64,000 bases of DNA from Holophagales bacterium (GTDB taxonomy: Bacteria; Acidobacteriota; Thermoanaerobaculia; Multivoradales; Multivoraceae), in contig VYDI01000022.1 in assembly GCA_009843505.1 (NCBI GenBank), positions 1 through 64,000 of the forward strand, read 5' to 3'. A program made the translations under genes and the position numbers. Positions 44,138 to 53,447 of the stretch are shown here, one piece after another. Position 1 is the stretch's first letter; every line of letters begins with the position of its first letter. The notes under the pieces were generated by a model that had not been told where the DNA came from, ran no database searches, and saw only the letters and a program-made list of their open reading frames with translations.

Positions 44138-45687
44138 CGGATCGCCGAACGCTCCGACTCCTCGGCGGGTCGGTGGCAGCCCTGCCGCTGCTCACCCTCC
44201 TGTTCCTCCCGATCCGTACGATCGACGACGCCTTCATCACGTTCCGCTACGCCCGCAACCTTGCCGACGGCAACGGCCTGGTGTTCAACCTCGGCGAGCG
44301 CGTGGAGGGGGCGACCAGCCTGTCGTGGACCCTGCTGCTGGCGTTCGTCGAAACGCTGCGTCTGCCGGTCGAGCCGGCGGCCTTCGTTCTCGGCGTGTCG
44401 TTCGCCCTGCTGGCATTGCGCGAGGCCTACCTGCTGGGTCGCGGCCTCGGCGCCTCAGCCGGCGCCTGCCTCGCCGCGGTCGCACTGGTCGCGGTCCATG
44501 GCCGTTTCTGGCTCGTCGCGGCCAACGGCCTGGAGGGCGGTCTGTTCGCCTTCCTCGTCGTCCTCGTCGCGCGCAAGACCATCGAGGAAGCGGACACGCG
44601 GCTGATCGGCGTTTTTCTGGGGCTGCTCTTCATGACCCGGCCTGAGAGCCTGGTCCTCCTGCCGATCGTCGCCGGCTATCAGTTGCTGGGAGCGTCCGGA
44701 TCCGGCGACAGCACGAAAGCGCGTACCCGAGCCGTCACCCTCTCGGTTGCCACTCTCGCGGTCGTCGGCGCCGTCACGATCTGGCGGCTCGGCTACTACG
44801 GCGCCCTCCTGCCCAACTCGGTCGCCGCCAAGTCCGCCGTCTCGGCCGGAACCGAGACGCTGCTGGCCAATCTGGTGTCGGGGCTCTCCTACACCGTCCG
44901 CTTCGAGATCGCGCACGCGCCCCTGATCCTCGGCGCAGCAATCGCACTGGTCCTGAGGCCTGCGAACCGGGCGCTCTGGTTCTGCTTGCTGGTCGTCGTG
45001 TCCGAGTTGCCTGCCGTGTTCGTGAACGGCGGCGACTGGATGCCTCACTACCGGCTGCTGACGGTGTTCGCGCCGGTGCTTGCCGCGCCCCTCGCCCTCA
45101 GCCTGTCCAGCGCGTTCGAGGACTGGGACACGTCGGGCTCCGCCAGACGACGCTCGGCCTGGGTGCTCGCCGTGCTGACGGTGAGCGCCGTCTTCATGCT
45201 CAGCCGCAGTCCCTGGCAGACCACGCCCGGCCCGCACTTTGCGTTCCATCCGATCACGAGCTGCTACCAGTTCATGGCGACCCGCCTGAAGCCCCACCTG
45301 GCGCCCGACGACATCGCTGCCGCGGAGGCGGTCGGGCTCTTCGGCTGGATCCTCGACGACACCACGATCCACGATCCTCTCGGCCTGACCTCCACTCATC
45401 ACGCCCGCCACGGCGAGTACCACCTGAACTGGGGCAAGACCGACTACGACCATCTCCACCAGGTCCGCCCCGCGGTCCTCGTGCTCCACGAGGGCTCGGT
45501 GGTGACCCCCGAGAAGATCGACCGCGGCACGGACGGCCGCTTCGCCCGCGACTACTCCGCCTGGTTCGTCAGCCAGCAGCCGCCCTGCGCGCCGTACCGG
45601 CTCATCGTGTACATCGACAACGAGCGACTGGAGCGCCTTCGCCCGGCCCTCGCCGGCCTCGACATCGAGCCCCTGCCGGCTGGGTAG
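44134..45687 (+). CDS. GT-C membrane glycosyltransferase (LphB/AftB-like)
   Basis: 517 residues; the GTG at 44134 shares bases with the flippase stop. The first periplasmic loop carries [33 protein letters not shown], the acidic catalytic DD and the FNPGERVEG-like block typical of this GT-C family. About nine to ten further helices follow, and a C-terminal periplasmic domain (from [11 protein letters not shown]) includes a YRLIVYI strand. GT-C enzymes use polyprenyl-phosphate sugars outside the membrane. It closes the operon; its stop lies in a hairpin shared with the convergent methyltransferase. Confidence 0.85.
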   Translation: MTDRRTLRLLGGSVAALPLLTLLFLPIRTIDDAFITFRYARNLADGNGLVFNLGERVEGATSLSWTLLLAFVETLRLPVEPAAFVLGVSFALLALREAYLLGRGLGASAGACLAAVALVAVHGRFWLVAANGLEGGLFAFLVVLVARKTIEEADTRLIGVFLGLLFMTRPESLVLLPIVAGYQLLGASGSGDSTKARTRAVTLSVATLAVVGAVTIWRLGYYGALLPNSVAAKSAVSAGTETLLANLVSGLSYTVRFEIAHAPLILGAAIALVLRPANRALWFCLLVVVSELPAVFVNGGDWMPHYRLLTVFAPVLAAPLALSLSSAFEDWDTSGSARRRSAWVLAVLTVSAVFMLSRSPWQTTPGPHFAFHPITSCYQFMATRLKPHLAPDDIAAAEAVGLFGWILDDTTIHDPLGLTSTHHARHGEYHLNWGKTDYDHLHQVRPAVLVLHEGSVVTPEKIDRGTDGRFARDYSAWFVSQQPPCAPYRLIVYIDNERLERLRPALAGLDIEPLPAG

Positions 45688-45702
45688 GACCGCTCAGCCG
45701 GC
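45675..45702. terminator. Hairpin spanning both convergent stop codons
   Basis: Perfect 8-bp arms GCCGGCTG and CAGCCGGC around a 12-nt loop. The plus-strand TAG (45685-45687) and the minus-strand stop (45694-45696) lie inside or at the arms. It could terminate both transcripts, but there is no U-run on either side. Confidence 0.35.
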
Positions 45703-46635
45703 CTGCAACCGCCGGCGCAGCCAGATCGAGCCGAAGTGCGTGTCGTAGTCCTCGACCTCGACCGGCCGGTATCCCGGAATCGTTCGCTCCAGGTAGGGCT
45801 CGTCGAAGTGACGGATCATCGGCGCGGAGAGCACCACCTCGAACTCCCGGTTGAAGCTCAGAAACGCCTGCAGAACCATCGCCTCCGTGCGGTAGAGCGG
45901 CCACTTGGCCCGGAAGATGTACTGCTCGGCCGGGTAGGGCGTGTTGTACGGAAAGTGGATGTCGTGGACGTGGACCACGACGCCGGGCCGCAGCCGCGGC
46001 AGCACTTCGAGGAAGAGAAACGCCACATCCCCACCGAGCTTCAGCACGTGGGTCGAGTCAATGAACAGCACGTCGCCCGCGTCCAAAGTGTCGAAGAGTT
46101 CGAGGTCCGTCGCCTCGACCTTTGAGACGACCGCGTTCACGGCCGGCCCCTCCAGTTCGCTCAGCCGACCGGTCGGGAACGGATCGATACAGGTCATCTC
46201 GCAGGCACGGCCGTCACGCCCGTTCGCCGCCCCGGCCAGCCACGCGTAGTAGGTCGAGAGGCCGGACCCGATCTCGACATAGCGCGCCGGCCGCAGGTCC
46301 CGCACCATGAGGTACGTCGTCAGCGCGTCGATGACCGGGAATCCCGGGCCGTAGCCCAATGCCCTGATCTCACTGTGCGGCGGCAGTTCCTCGAACTCTC
46401 CGCCATGGGTCTCGACCAGGGCTGCGAACAGAGACTTCATCGCCTCCAGGTCGTAGTCGACGCCCACCAGCTCGCTCGGTCGGTCCCACGACTCCCGGGA
46501 CTCCGCCACCTCTGACAGTACCGGCAACGGCGAGTAGAAGTCGGCCGTCCGCGCCACGTTCCACCCGAGCCGCCGCAAAGCAGCGAAGAGGGCCGCGTGG
46601 GATCGTCGGTAGATCGCTCTCAGCAGCTTGACCAT
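45694..46635 (-). CDS. SAM-dependent methyltransferase (Methyltransf_24-like)
   Basis: 313 residues from the ATG at 46635; a TTG 33 bases earlier is possible but has no better support. The central Rossmann core shows ARYVEIGSGLSTYYAWLAG (SAM-binding glycines), MTCIDPFP, then DVLFIDSTHVLKLGGDVAFLFLEVLPRLRPG and VVVHVHDIHFPYNTPY. The His/Asp pairs near DSTH and HDIHFP are those of class I O-methyltransferases acting on sugars or lipids. The position beside the glycan export operon suggests methylation of the surface glycan. No Shine-Dalgarno is obvious. Confidence 0.82.
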   Translation of the reverse strand: MVKLLRAIYRRSHAALFAALRRLGWNVARTADFYSPLPVLSEVAESRESWDRPSELVGVDYDLEAMKSLFAALVETHGGEFEELPPHSEIRALGYGPGFPVIDALTTYLMVRDLRPARYVEIGSGLSTYYAWLAGAANGRDGRACEMTCIDPFPTGRLSELEGPAVNAVVSKVEATDLELFDTLDAGDVLFIDSTHVLKLGGDVAFLFLEVLPRLRPGVVVHVHDIHFPYNTPYPAEQYIFRAKWPLYRTEAMVLQAFLSFNREFEVVLSAPMIRHFDEPYLERTIPGYRPVEVEDYDTHFGSIWLRRRLQAG

Positions 46636-46671
46636 CGAACGCCGACGATAGCCCGTTCGCAGACTCAAGGA

Positions 46672-46688
46672 GCGAGGCTTCGCCTCGC
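46672..46688. repeat. Small perfect hairpin GCGAGGC-TTC-GCCTCGC
   Basis: Seven-bp arms with a 3-nt loop upstream of the divergent methyltransferase and cyclase genes. The rest of the gap 46689-46879 contains an AT-richer patch (about 46735-46800) that stands out from the surrounding GC-rich DNA and probably includes the promoter of the cyclase/P450 operon, but no clear -35/-10 pair is visible. Confidence 0.4.
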
Positions 46689-46879
46689 CCGTTTCCGCCG
46701 GGAGATCCGAAGTCGGTTATCTGAGCCGATCCGTCGAGTAAAGCACAAGAATATCGCTCGACAAGCCAATCAACTCGCCAAAATCTCACACATCATCCTG
46801 TAGGCTCCTCGTTCGGTGACCTAGCTAGTGTCATGTCATGCCCCATGAATCGCAGTGAGGCTTCTCGCCGAGGCGCCTG

Positions 46880-48351
46880 GTGATCGGCCCCGCAGGAGTT
46901 CTCAAGGAACGTTCGAAGACACCAGCGCCGGCTCGAAACCTCAATCAGACGATTGAGGCCGCAGCACGCAACCTCCTGAGCAGTCGCAAGGAGGATGGTC
47001 ACTGGCGCTTTGAACTCGAGGGCGACACGATCCTCGAGTCGGAGTACCTTCTGCTGCTCTGCTTCCTCGGCCGCGCAGACGATCCGAGAATCACCGCCTG
47101 CTGCCGGCGCCTGCGGAGCCAGCAGATGCCGACAGGCGGCTGGGCGACCTATCCGGGCGGACGGGTCGACCCAAGCGTGTCCGTCAAGGCCTACCTGTGC
47201 CTGAAGCTCGCCGGCGACGACCCGCGTTCGCCGCACATGGCCGCGGCACGCCGCGCGATCCTCGGCGCCGGAGGGCTGCGTGCTTGCAACTCGTACACCA
47301 AGTTGTACCTGGCGATCTTCGGCCTGTGGCGTTGGCGACACGCGCCGGCGGTGCCCCCGGAGATGATCCTCCTGCCGCGGTGGTTCTGCTTCAACATCTA
47401 CGACATGTCTTCCTGGTTCAGGCTCAACTGCAGGAACTCGAACGGTTCGAGATCGAGGAGGCCGGGGAGATCCGACTCCAGCCTTGCCTTTCGCCAGTCT
47501 GGGACACGACACTGACGGTGAACGCGTTGCTCGATGCCGGCGTGGATGACGGGAAAGCCCCGATTCAGGAAGCTCTGGAGTGGCTGCTGGACCGGGAGAT
47601 CTCGGTCGCGGGCGATTGGCGCCAGGGGAGTCTCCAGGAGGAGCCCGGAGGTTGGTGCTTCGAGTACCGGAACGACTACTACCCCGACACCTTCATTCCC
47701 TTCGCCGATCACAACGCGATGATCGATCCGAGCACGCCGGACATCACCTCTCGAAGCATCCGTGCCCTGCTTGCCGCGGGACTCGATCCGCGGGAGGCGC
47801 CGGTCAGGCGGGCCGCCGGGTACCTGCTGCGACAGCAGGAGGAGGACGGAAGCTGGCCCGGACGCTGGGGGGCCAATCACATCTACGGGACCGGGCTTTC
47901 GCTGCGGGCTCTAGGTGAACTCGCCTCCCCGGCGGCACGCGACCGCTCCGACGCCCTGGCGCGGGCGTTGAGGCGTGGCCGGAGTTGGCTCGTCCGGGTC
48001 CAGAACGGAGACGGCGGGTGGGGCGAGTCGCTCCGTTCCTACGAGGATCCGACCGCCAGGGGGCGCGGGGACAGCACCGCGTCCCAAACGGCCTGGGCGA
48101 TGCTGGGGCTGAGCGCGGCCGTCCGAGCGCGGCCGGAACCACGCGAATCCGGTGTGGCTCGCGCGGCGCTCGACCGTGCCGCCGCCTTCCTTCAGGAGCG
48201 TCAGCGGGAGGACGGTTCCTGGTACGACCGTTGGTGGACGGGTGTCGGTTTTCCGGGAGTCTTCTATCTCCGATACCACGGCTACGCCCAGTACTTTCCG
48301 CTCGCGGCGCTTGCTGCGTATCGCCGGCTTCGATCAGGGAGCCGGGGATGA
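46880..48351 (+). pseudogene. shc: Squalene-hopene cyclase, broken by two internal deletions
   Basis: The first frame (46880-47416) encodes a hopene-cyclase N-terminus: DGHWRFELEGDTILESEYLLLL, then MILLPRWFCFNIYDMSSW. Homology then jumps to another frame from about 47428, with LERFEIEEAGEIRLQPCLSPVWDT, and runs to the stop at 48351 through RWGANHIYGTG, NGDGGWGESLRSYEDP and GTGFPGVFYL-like blocks. The jump shifts frame and removes roughly 120 residues that normally lie between. A second, in-frame gap near 47686-47695 joins YYPD directly to TFIPFADHNAMIDPSTPDIT, deleting the segment that holds the catalytic DXDD motif. It should be inactive unless the assembly is wrong. Its stop overlaps the P450 gene start. 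Confidence 0.75.
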
Positions 48352-50357
48352 CCATCAGATTCGCCGAGGAGATTCTCCTGCTCATCCTCGACGAAGAGCA
48401 CGGTGATCTGCCGGAGTCCTACTCGGAGCATCTTCTGGACATCGTCGTTGCCGGCGCCGTGCTGATGGATCTGGCGCTGGAGGGACGGATCGACACGGAC
48501 CTCGAGAAACTCGTCCTGGTGGACCCGACGCCTCTTGAGGACGAGCTTCTCGATCCGACCCTGGCGGATGTAGCGACCGGCTCGGGCGATCGCAACGCGG
48601 ACTACTGGATCGCGCGCACCGCGGAGCGGGGCAAGGAGATCCGTGAACGTGCGCTTTCCCGCCTGGTCGAGAACGGAATCCTGGAAACCGATGCCGGCGG
48701 CATGTTCTTTTCGTCCGCCGTCTCCCGTTCCAGGCGCTATCCGACCCGCGACGGGCGCCAGATGGAGGAAGTGCGCCTGCGAATCATGCGGGTGCTGTTC
48801 AGCGACGAGATTCCCGATCCACGCGATGTCGTGCTCATCTGCCTGAGCGACGCCAGCGGCGTACTGCGTCGCCTGCTCACGCCGCAGGAGAGGATCCGGC
48901 TGCGGGAACGGATCGAGCAGATCCGGAAGCTCGACCTGATCGGCCGGTTCCTGCTCCCGGCGATTCGCCAGAACCAGCTCGCCGCCCCGGCGCCGCCGGC
49001 AGCCCGGCCGCCGAGCGAGATTCCCGAAGTGAAGGGCCTCCCGTTCCTCGGCAGCGCCCTCAGCATGACCGGAGACCTGAGCGTCTTCTTCGCCCGGCAG
49101 TACAGGGAACTAGGCCCCGTCTTTCGCGTGCGCGCCCTGAACCGGCGCCTCCTCGTTCTCGCCGGTCCGGAAGCCGTTCAGTTTCTCCAACGCCAGGGCA
49201 AGGCCCACTTGCGAACCGGCAACGAGTGGTTGCGCTTCAGTTGGGAGATGGGGGCCTCCAAGACGATCATCGCCCAGGAGGGCCCTCCACACGTCCGCAT
49301 GCGCAAGACGATGGCCCCGGGCCTTTCGCCCCAGTGCCTCCACGAGCGCATGCCGGACTTCATGCGCATCACCCGAACGGAAATCGCCGGCTGGCTCCAG
49401 GGCGGTCCCGTTGCGGCCCGCTCCGCGCTTCAGCGCATGATCACTCGCCAAGCCGGCGCACTGCTGGCCAACCTCGACATGGTCGACGGCTCCGACGACC
49501 TGGACCGCCTCCTAGGGACGATCCTGGACGTGGAGGTGGCACGACGACGTCCACGGTGGTGGCTGAAGCTCCCCCGGGTATCTCGCGCCCGAAGGTCCTA
49601 TCGGGCGCTCTTCGAGGAGATCATGGCGGTGCACGAGCGGCGCAAGCCGTCAGGCGGGGCATCGAACGTGGTGGACGATCTGCTCGATCTCCATCGAAGA
49701 GACCCTCGGCTGCTCCCCGAAGAGGACCTGCCGGGCGTCGTCGGGTCCATCCTCATCGCGGCGCTTCACACGGCGGCGTACACAGTGGCCTTCGCGCTCT
49801 ACGAGGCGCTGAAACGCCCGCGGTTCCTGAACGCGATGAGGGCCGAAGCGGACGCCCTGTTCGACAGCGGAGCCGCAGCCGCGCCTCCACTGTCACGACT
49901 TGACGTCACGAACCGCTTCGCGATGGAGACCATGCGCGTGTACTCGATCACGCCCGCGGTGCTGCGTCGTGTAACGAACTCGTTCGTGTTTGCCGGCCAC
50001 ACGATTCCGGCCGGCGCAGACATCGTGATCGCCTACGGAGCAGCGCACCATCTGCCGGAGCACTTCCCCGATCCGCAGCGTTTCGACATCGACAGGTACA
50101 CGCCGGAGCGGGCGGAGCATCGGGCAGCCGGCGTGTACGTTCCGTTCAGCGCGGGAGCGCACAGTTGCCTGGGAAAGGGCCTCGCTCAGATTCAAGTCGC
50201 CTTGACCCTGGCGACGATCTTCCATGAGGCCGACCTGGAGATGAGGCCCCCGGGCTACAGGCTGAAGGTCTCCTACGGTCTGTCGCCCAGGCCGGCCGAT
50301 TCCTTCAGGTTCGTCGCGCGGCGCAGAAGAGAGAGAGACGCCGCCCTCACCGCCTGA
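48348..50357 (+). CDS. GPP34 (GOLPH3-like) domain fused to cytochrome P450
   Basis: 669 residues from the ATG at 48348 (ATGA overlap with the cyclase). Residues about 1-215 read as a bacterial GPP34/GOLPH3 fold: FAEEILLLILDEEHG, IVVAGAVLMDLALEGRIDTD, LVDPTPLEDELLDPTLADV, RLVENGIL and a long helical end. A Pro/Ala linker (about 208-224) leads into a whole P450 (about 224-660): EGPPHVRMRKTMAP (helix C), I-helix AALHTAA with His474-Thr475 where most P450s have an acidic residue, E527-x-x-R530 and heme loop FSAGAHSCLG with Cys607. The HT pair resembles sterol-demethylase (CYP51-type) I-helices. The GPP34 part may dock it to membrane lipid. Confidence 0.85.
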   Translation: MTIRFAEEILLLILDEEHGDLPESYSEHLLDIVVAGAVLMDLALEGRIDTDLEKLVLVDPTPLEDELLDPTLADVATGSGDRNADYWIARTAERGKEIRERALSRLVENGILETDAGGMFFSSAVSRSRRYPTRDGRQMEEVRLRIMRVLFSDEIPDPRDVVLICLSDASGVLRRLLTPQERIRLRERIEQIRKLDLIGRFLLPAIRQNQLAAPAPPAARPPSEIPEVKGLPFLGSALSMTGDLSVFFARQYRELGPVFRVRALNRRLLVLAGPEAVQFLQRQGKAHLRTGNEWLRFSWEMGASKTIIAQEGPPHVRMRKTMAPGLSPQCLHERMPDFMRITRTEIAGWLQGGPVAARSALQRMITRQAGALLANLDMVDGSDDLDRLLGTILDVEVARRRPRWWLKLPRVSRARRSYRALFEEIMAVHERRKPSGGASNVVDDLLDLHRRDPRLLPEEDLPGVVGSILIAALHTAAYTVAFALYEALKRPRFLNAMRAEADALFDSGAAAAPPLSRLDVTNRFAMETMRVYSITPAVLRRVTNSFVFAGHTIPAGADIVIAYGAAHHLPEHFPDPQRFDIDRYTPERAEHRAAGVYVPFSAGAHSCLGKGLAQIQVALTLATIFHEADLEMRPPGYRLKVSYGLSPRPADSFRFVARRRRERDAALTA

Positions 50358-50370
50358 GGAGGAGACTCCA

Positions 50371-51483
50371 GTGCCCGGCAAAGACAAGGTCCTCCCGCAC
50401 TCGAGCACGATGGCCCCTCCGGGCACATGGCTGCGCCTCCTCTGGGAGAACGGCGGCGCCCCGCCGGCCTACTGGGGCAAGGTGGCGCGGATCCTCATTC
50501 CGACGACGCTGGCTGCTCCTCTACGGATCTTCGAACGACTGCGCTGGGGCGGCGCCGTCGCCCGCGTGGAGATCGACAAACCGCCCCTCTTCGTGCTCGG
50601 CGTTGCCCGCAGCGGCACGACCCATCTGCTCAATCTGATGTCGCAGGATCCCCAGTACGCCTGGATCTCGACCTTCCACGCCGCCGTGCCGACCTTCTTC
50701 CTCACCGGCCGTGGCCGGTTGAAGCGCCTCATGGCCGGACTCGCGCCGGCGACCCGGCCGATGGACAACATGAAGGTGTCCATGGACATGCCGGTGGAAG
50801 AGGATCTGGCAGTCGCCAATGCGAGTCCTTTCTCTTCCCTCCATGCGCTCTCGTTCCCCCAGCGGGGAGAGTGGTACTTCAACAGGTACTGCTTCATGCG
50901 AGGCCTTTCGGCCAGGGAACTGAAGCAGTGGGAGCGCGTCTACATGGAGGTGCTGCGCAAGGCGACGCTGGACGCCGGCGGGCGGCGGCTGGTGCTCAAG
51001 AGTCCGGCCAACACGGGCCGGATACCTCATCTGCTGCGGCTCTTTCCGGACGCGCGGTTCATCCACATCGTTCGAAATCCGTACGTCGTCTACGAATCCC
51101 TGGTGCACATGTTCCGTTCCGTCATACCGATGCACCAGCTTCAGTCGATCACCGAGGATGCTCTGCACGATCTCGCTCTCTTCCTCCTGCGGGAGACTCT
51201 GCGGCAGTACCTTGAGGACCGTGCATCCATCCCGAAGGGACAGCTTGCGGAGCTGCGTTTCGAAGATCTGGAGCGGAATCCTCTGTCGGAGCTCGAGGCC
51301 GTCTACGCGACGCTGGACCTGCCGGGCTGGGGGGCGGCACGGGTCGGGATCGAGAGCTACCTGAGCGGAATCGCTGGCTATCAGAAGAACCGCTACGCAA
51401 TCGATGCAAGCACGGTCGAACGTGTCCAGCGGGAGTGCCGGTTCGCACTGGACACATGGGAGTACCTGCCGCCCGACGGCTAG
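50371..51483 (+). CDS. PAPS-dependent sulfotransferase
   Basis: 370 residues from a GTG with GAGGAGGA 8 nt upstream. The 5'-phosphosulfate loop is LGVARSGTTHLLNL (RSGTT at about 80-84) and the 3'-phosphate site is IHIVRNPYVVYES (about 231 on). The family corresponds to the bacterial Sulfotransfer_3 type, which sulfates hydroxylated small molecules, sugars or lipids. Between the two sites are the DNMKVSMDMPVEED and NRYCFMRGLS substrate regions. The gene is 13 nt after the P450 and presumably sulfates the P450 product. Its stop overlaps by 4 bp the stop of the convergent BtuB gene. Confidence 0.88.
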   Translation: MPGKDKVLPHSSTMAPPGTWLRLLWENGGAPPAYWGKVARILIPTTLAAPLRIFERLRWGGAVARVEIDKPPLFVLGVARSGTTHLLNLMSQDPQYAWISTFHAAVPTFFLTGRGRLKRLMAGLAPATRPMDNMKVSMDMPVEEDLAVANASPFSSLHALSFPQRGEWYFNRYCFMRGLSARELKQWERVYMEVLRKATLDAGGRRLVLKSPANTGRIPHLLRLFPDARFIHIVRNPYVVYESLVHMFRSVIPMHQLQSITEDALHDLALFLLRETLRQYLEDRASIPKGQLAELRFEDLERNPLSELEAVYATLDLPGWGAARVGIESYLSGIAGYQKNRYAIDASTVERVQRECRFALDTWEYLPPDG

Positions 51484-53375
51484 CGCCGTAGCAGCCGCAA
51501 GCCGACGACGAAGGTGCGGCCCGGCGTGACGAAGCCGGGGACCTCGAAGTAGTCCTCGTCGAGGAGGTTCTCGATCCGTACGAATGGTCTGAGCCACGAC
51601 AGGATGTAGCTCAGGTGGAGGTCGACCTTGGTGTAGTCGTCCATGACCGCCCCGTCCGAATCGGTCCGGTCGGAAACGAAGGCGACCATGGCGGCCGCCG
51701 TGAAGCGGTCCGTCGGCTGAAGCTGCGCGACTGCCGTCGTGCGGTTCTTGGGCCGCCGGGCCAGGGGATTGCCCGTGGCCTCGTCTTCCGTCCGGTTGTA
51801 CGTGTGTGAGAACTCGACGCTGGTCGAGACGTCCGGACGGTAGCGCAGGGTGAACTCCGCGCCGCTCGAACTCGCCCGGGCCACGTTGCCGAAGGTGAAG
51901 CTGGTCAGATCGAACTCGATCAGTTGATCGAAGTCGATGTCGAACCAGGTCAGGTCGAGCGTCACGCCCGAATCGCCCAGCCGCTGCTGCAGGCCGATGT
52001 CGAAGCCTTCCGTGGTCTCCGGCAACAGGTTCGGATCGCCCGAGAAGGGGAAGTAGAGCTCGTTGAAGTTGGGCGCCCGGAACGCCGTGCCGTAGCTGCC
52101 GTGGAGGCGGCCGCGGCCGTCGCTCCAGCCTCCCGAGACGGTGACCCGATGGCTCGTCTCGGACCCGAATGTCGAGTGCTCGTCGCCACGCAGCGCGGCG
52201 GTCACGTGAACATCGTCCGTGATCGACCACTGGTCCTGCACGAACCACGAGTCCAGGTCGGCCTCCTCGTCGAACGTGCCGACGCTCGCCCCCCGCCGGT
52301 TCTCCGTCCCGAGACCCAGATTCAGCACGTTGTTCGTGCCCAGCGTGATGTCCGACTGCAGGTCGATCTGTCGGATCTCGGAACGGATCTCGTAGTTGTT
52401 CCAGATCGTGTCCGGGTCGGTCCCGAGCAGGGTCGCATCGGTCTGGCCAAGACGCACCGTCTGTCGCCAGAAGGAGCTCAGGTCCTTCTCCACCGTCAGA
52501 GCGACCGTGTCCTCATCCTGGGCGGCCATCGCGTTCAGATCCTCAAAGCCGAATCCGTCCACCGCGGTGTCGCCGCGGTAGGAACGAGCCCGCAGGTCGA
52601 TCCGGCCGTCACCCGCGAAAGCGGCGCCGAGGCGGGTGCTCCAGGTCTGGTTCTCGTACGGATCGTCTTCGACCGCACCGCCCTCGATCGCGCGGTGGGA
52701 CACGCCGTCGGTGCGGAGGCTCGTCGCCGAGACGCTGACGTCCCAACGGTCCGCCGCGCCCAGGAGGCCCAGCTCGAACCGACGGTGATCGTGGGTCCCG
52801 GTCTCACCGGTCCCGCTCAGCCGCCATCCCTTCATGCCGCGGCCCGTCGTGATGCTGACGACCCCGGTCATCGCCTCCGAACCATAGGTCGCCTGCGGAC
52901 CGCGAAGCACCTCGATGCGCTCGATGTTGGCCGCCAGCAGGTGCGCGAAGTCGACCGTGCCACCGGTGACCGAGTTGACCCGCACGCCGTCGACGAGGAC
53001 CAGGGCCTGCGCCCCGGAGCCGCCGCGCACACGGACCGTGGCGATCTTGCCGGGACCTCCGGCGTGAGTCACTTCCGTGCCGGGAACCGTGCGGAGCAGG
53101 TCGAGCACGGCCACCGGATTGCGCCGTTCGATCTCTTCGCCGTCGATCACCGTGACCGCGCTGCCGACCTCCGACGCCGGCACCTCGTAGCGGTTGGCGC
53201 TGACGACGATCTCTTCCTCGATGGTTGCCGGCTCGGCGCCGGCTGCATCGTCCTGCCGGGCCGCTACGGGCGCCACCAGCAGGACGGCCGCCGCGGCGTG
53301 CAGCCACAGCAGGCGCGAGCGGCATCGTGCGCCGCCCCAGGGACGTGGTACGTCGAGACTTGTCTTGTCGTTCAT
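51480..53375 (-). CDS. btuB: BtuB-like vitamin B12 TonB-dependent receptor
   Basis: 631 residues, ATG at 53375 with GGAGGAAGG before it, signal peptide to about residue 40. The TonB box region EEEIVVSANRYEVP is followed by a plug with VRVRGGSGAQALVLVDGVRVNSVTG and RIEVLRGPQATYGSEAMTGVV. A beta-barrel of normal BtuB length ends in FVVGLRLLRR. The upstream cobalamin riboswitch makes corrinoid uptake the best assignment. No btuF/C/D genes are near. The minus-strand operon is monocistronic here. Confidence 0.92.
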   Translation of the reverse strand: MNDKTSLDVPRPWGGARCRSRLLWLHAAAAVLLVAPVAARQDDAAGAEPATIEEEIVVSANRYEVPASEVGSAVTVIDGEEIERRNPVAVLDLLRTVPGTEVTHAGGPGKIATVRVRGGSGAQALVLVDGVRVNSVTGGTVDFAHLLAANIERIEVLRGPQATYGSEAMTGVVSITTGRGMKGWRLSGTGETGTHDHRRFELGLLGAADRWDVSVSATSLRTDGVSHRAIEGGAVEDDPYENQTWSTRLGAAFAGDGRIDLRARSYRGDTAVDGFGFEDLNAMAAQDEDTVALTVEKDLSSFWRQTVRLGQTDATLLGTDPDTIWNNYEIRSEIRQIDLQSDITLGTNNVLNLGLGTENRRGASVGTFDEEADLDSWFVQDQWSITDDVHVTAALRGDEHSTFGSETSHRVTVSGGWSDGRGRLHGSYGTAFRAPNFNELYFPFSGDPNLLPETTEGFDIGLQQRLGDSGVTLDLTWFDIDFDQLIEFDLTSFTFGNVARASSSGAEFTLRYRPDVSTSVEFSHTYNRTEDEATGNPLARRPKNRTTAVAQLQPTDRFTAAAMVAFVSDRTDSDGAVMDDYTKVDLHLSYILSWLRPFVRIENLLDEDYFEVPGFVTPGRTFVVGLRLLRR

Positions 53376-53447
53376 TCGGGCCTTCCTCCCCCTCGGGATT
53401 CCTCTCCGGGCGACCCTTCCGGGGCCGGTGGAGTGTTGTGGGCCTCG

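Noticed and set aside
47197..48351. Intact 384-residue cyclase-like gene
   Set aside because: The first ~75 residues of this frame are a shadow of the upstream cyclase frame; the true homology starts mid-protein, so it is the back half of a broken cyclase.
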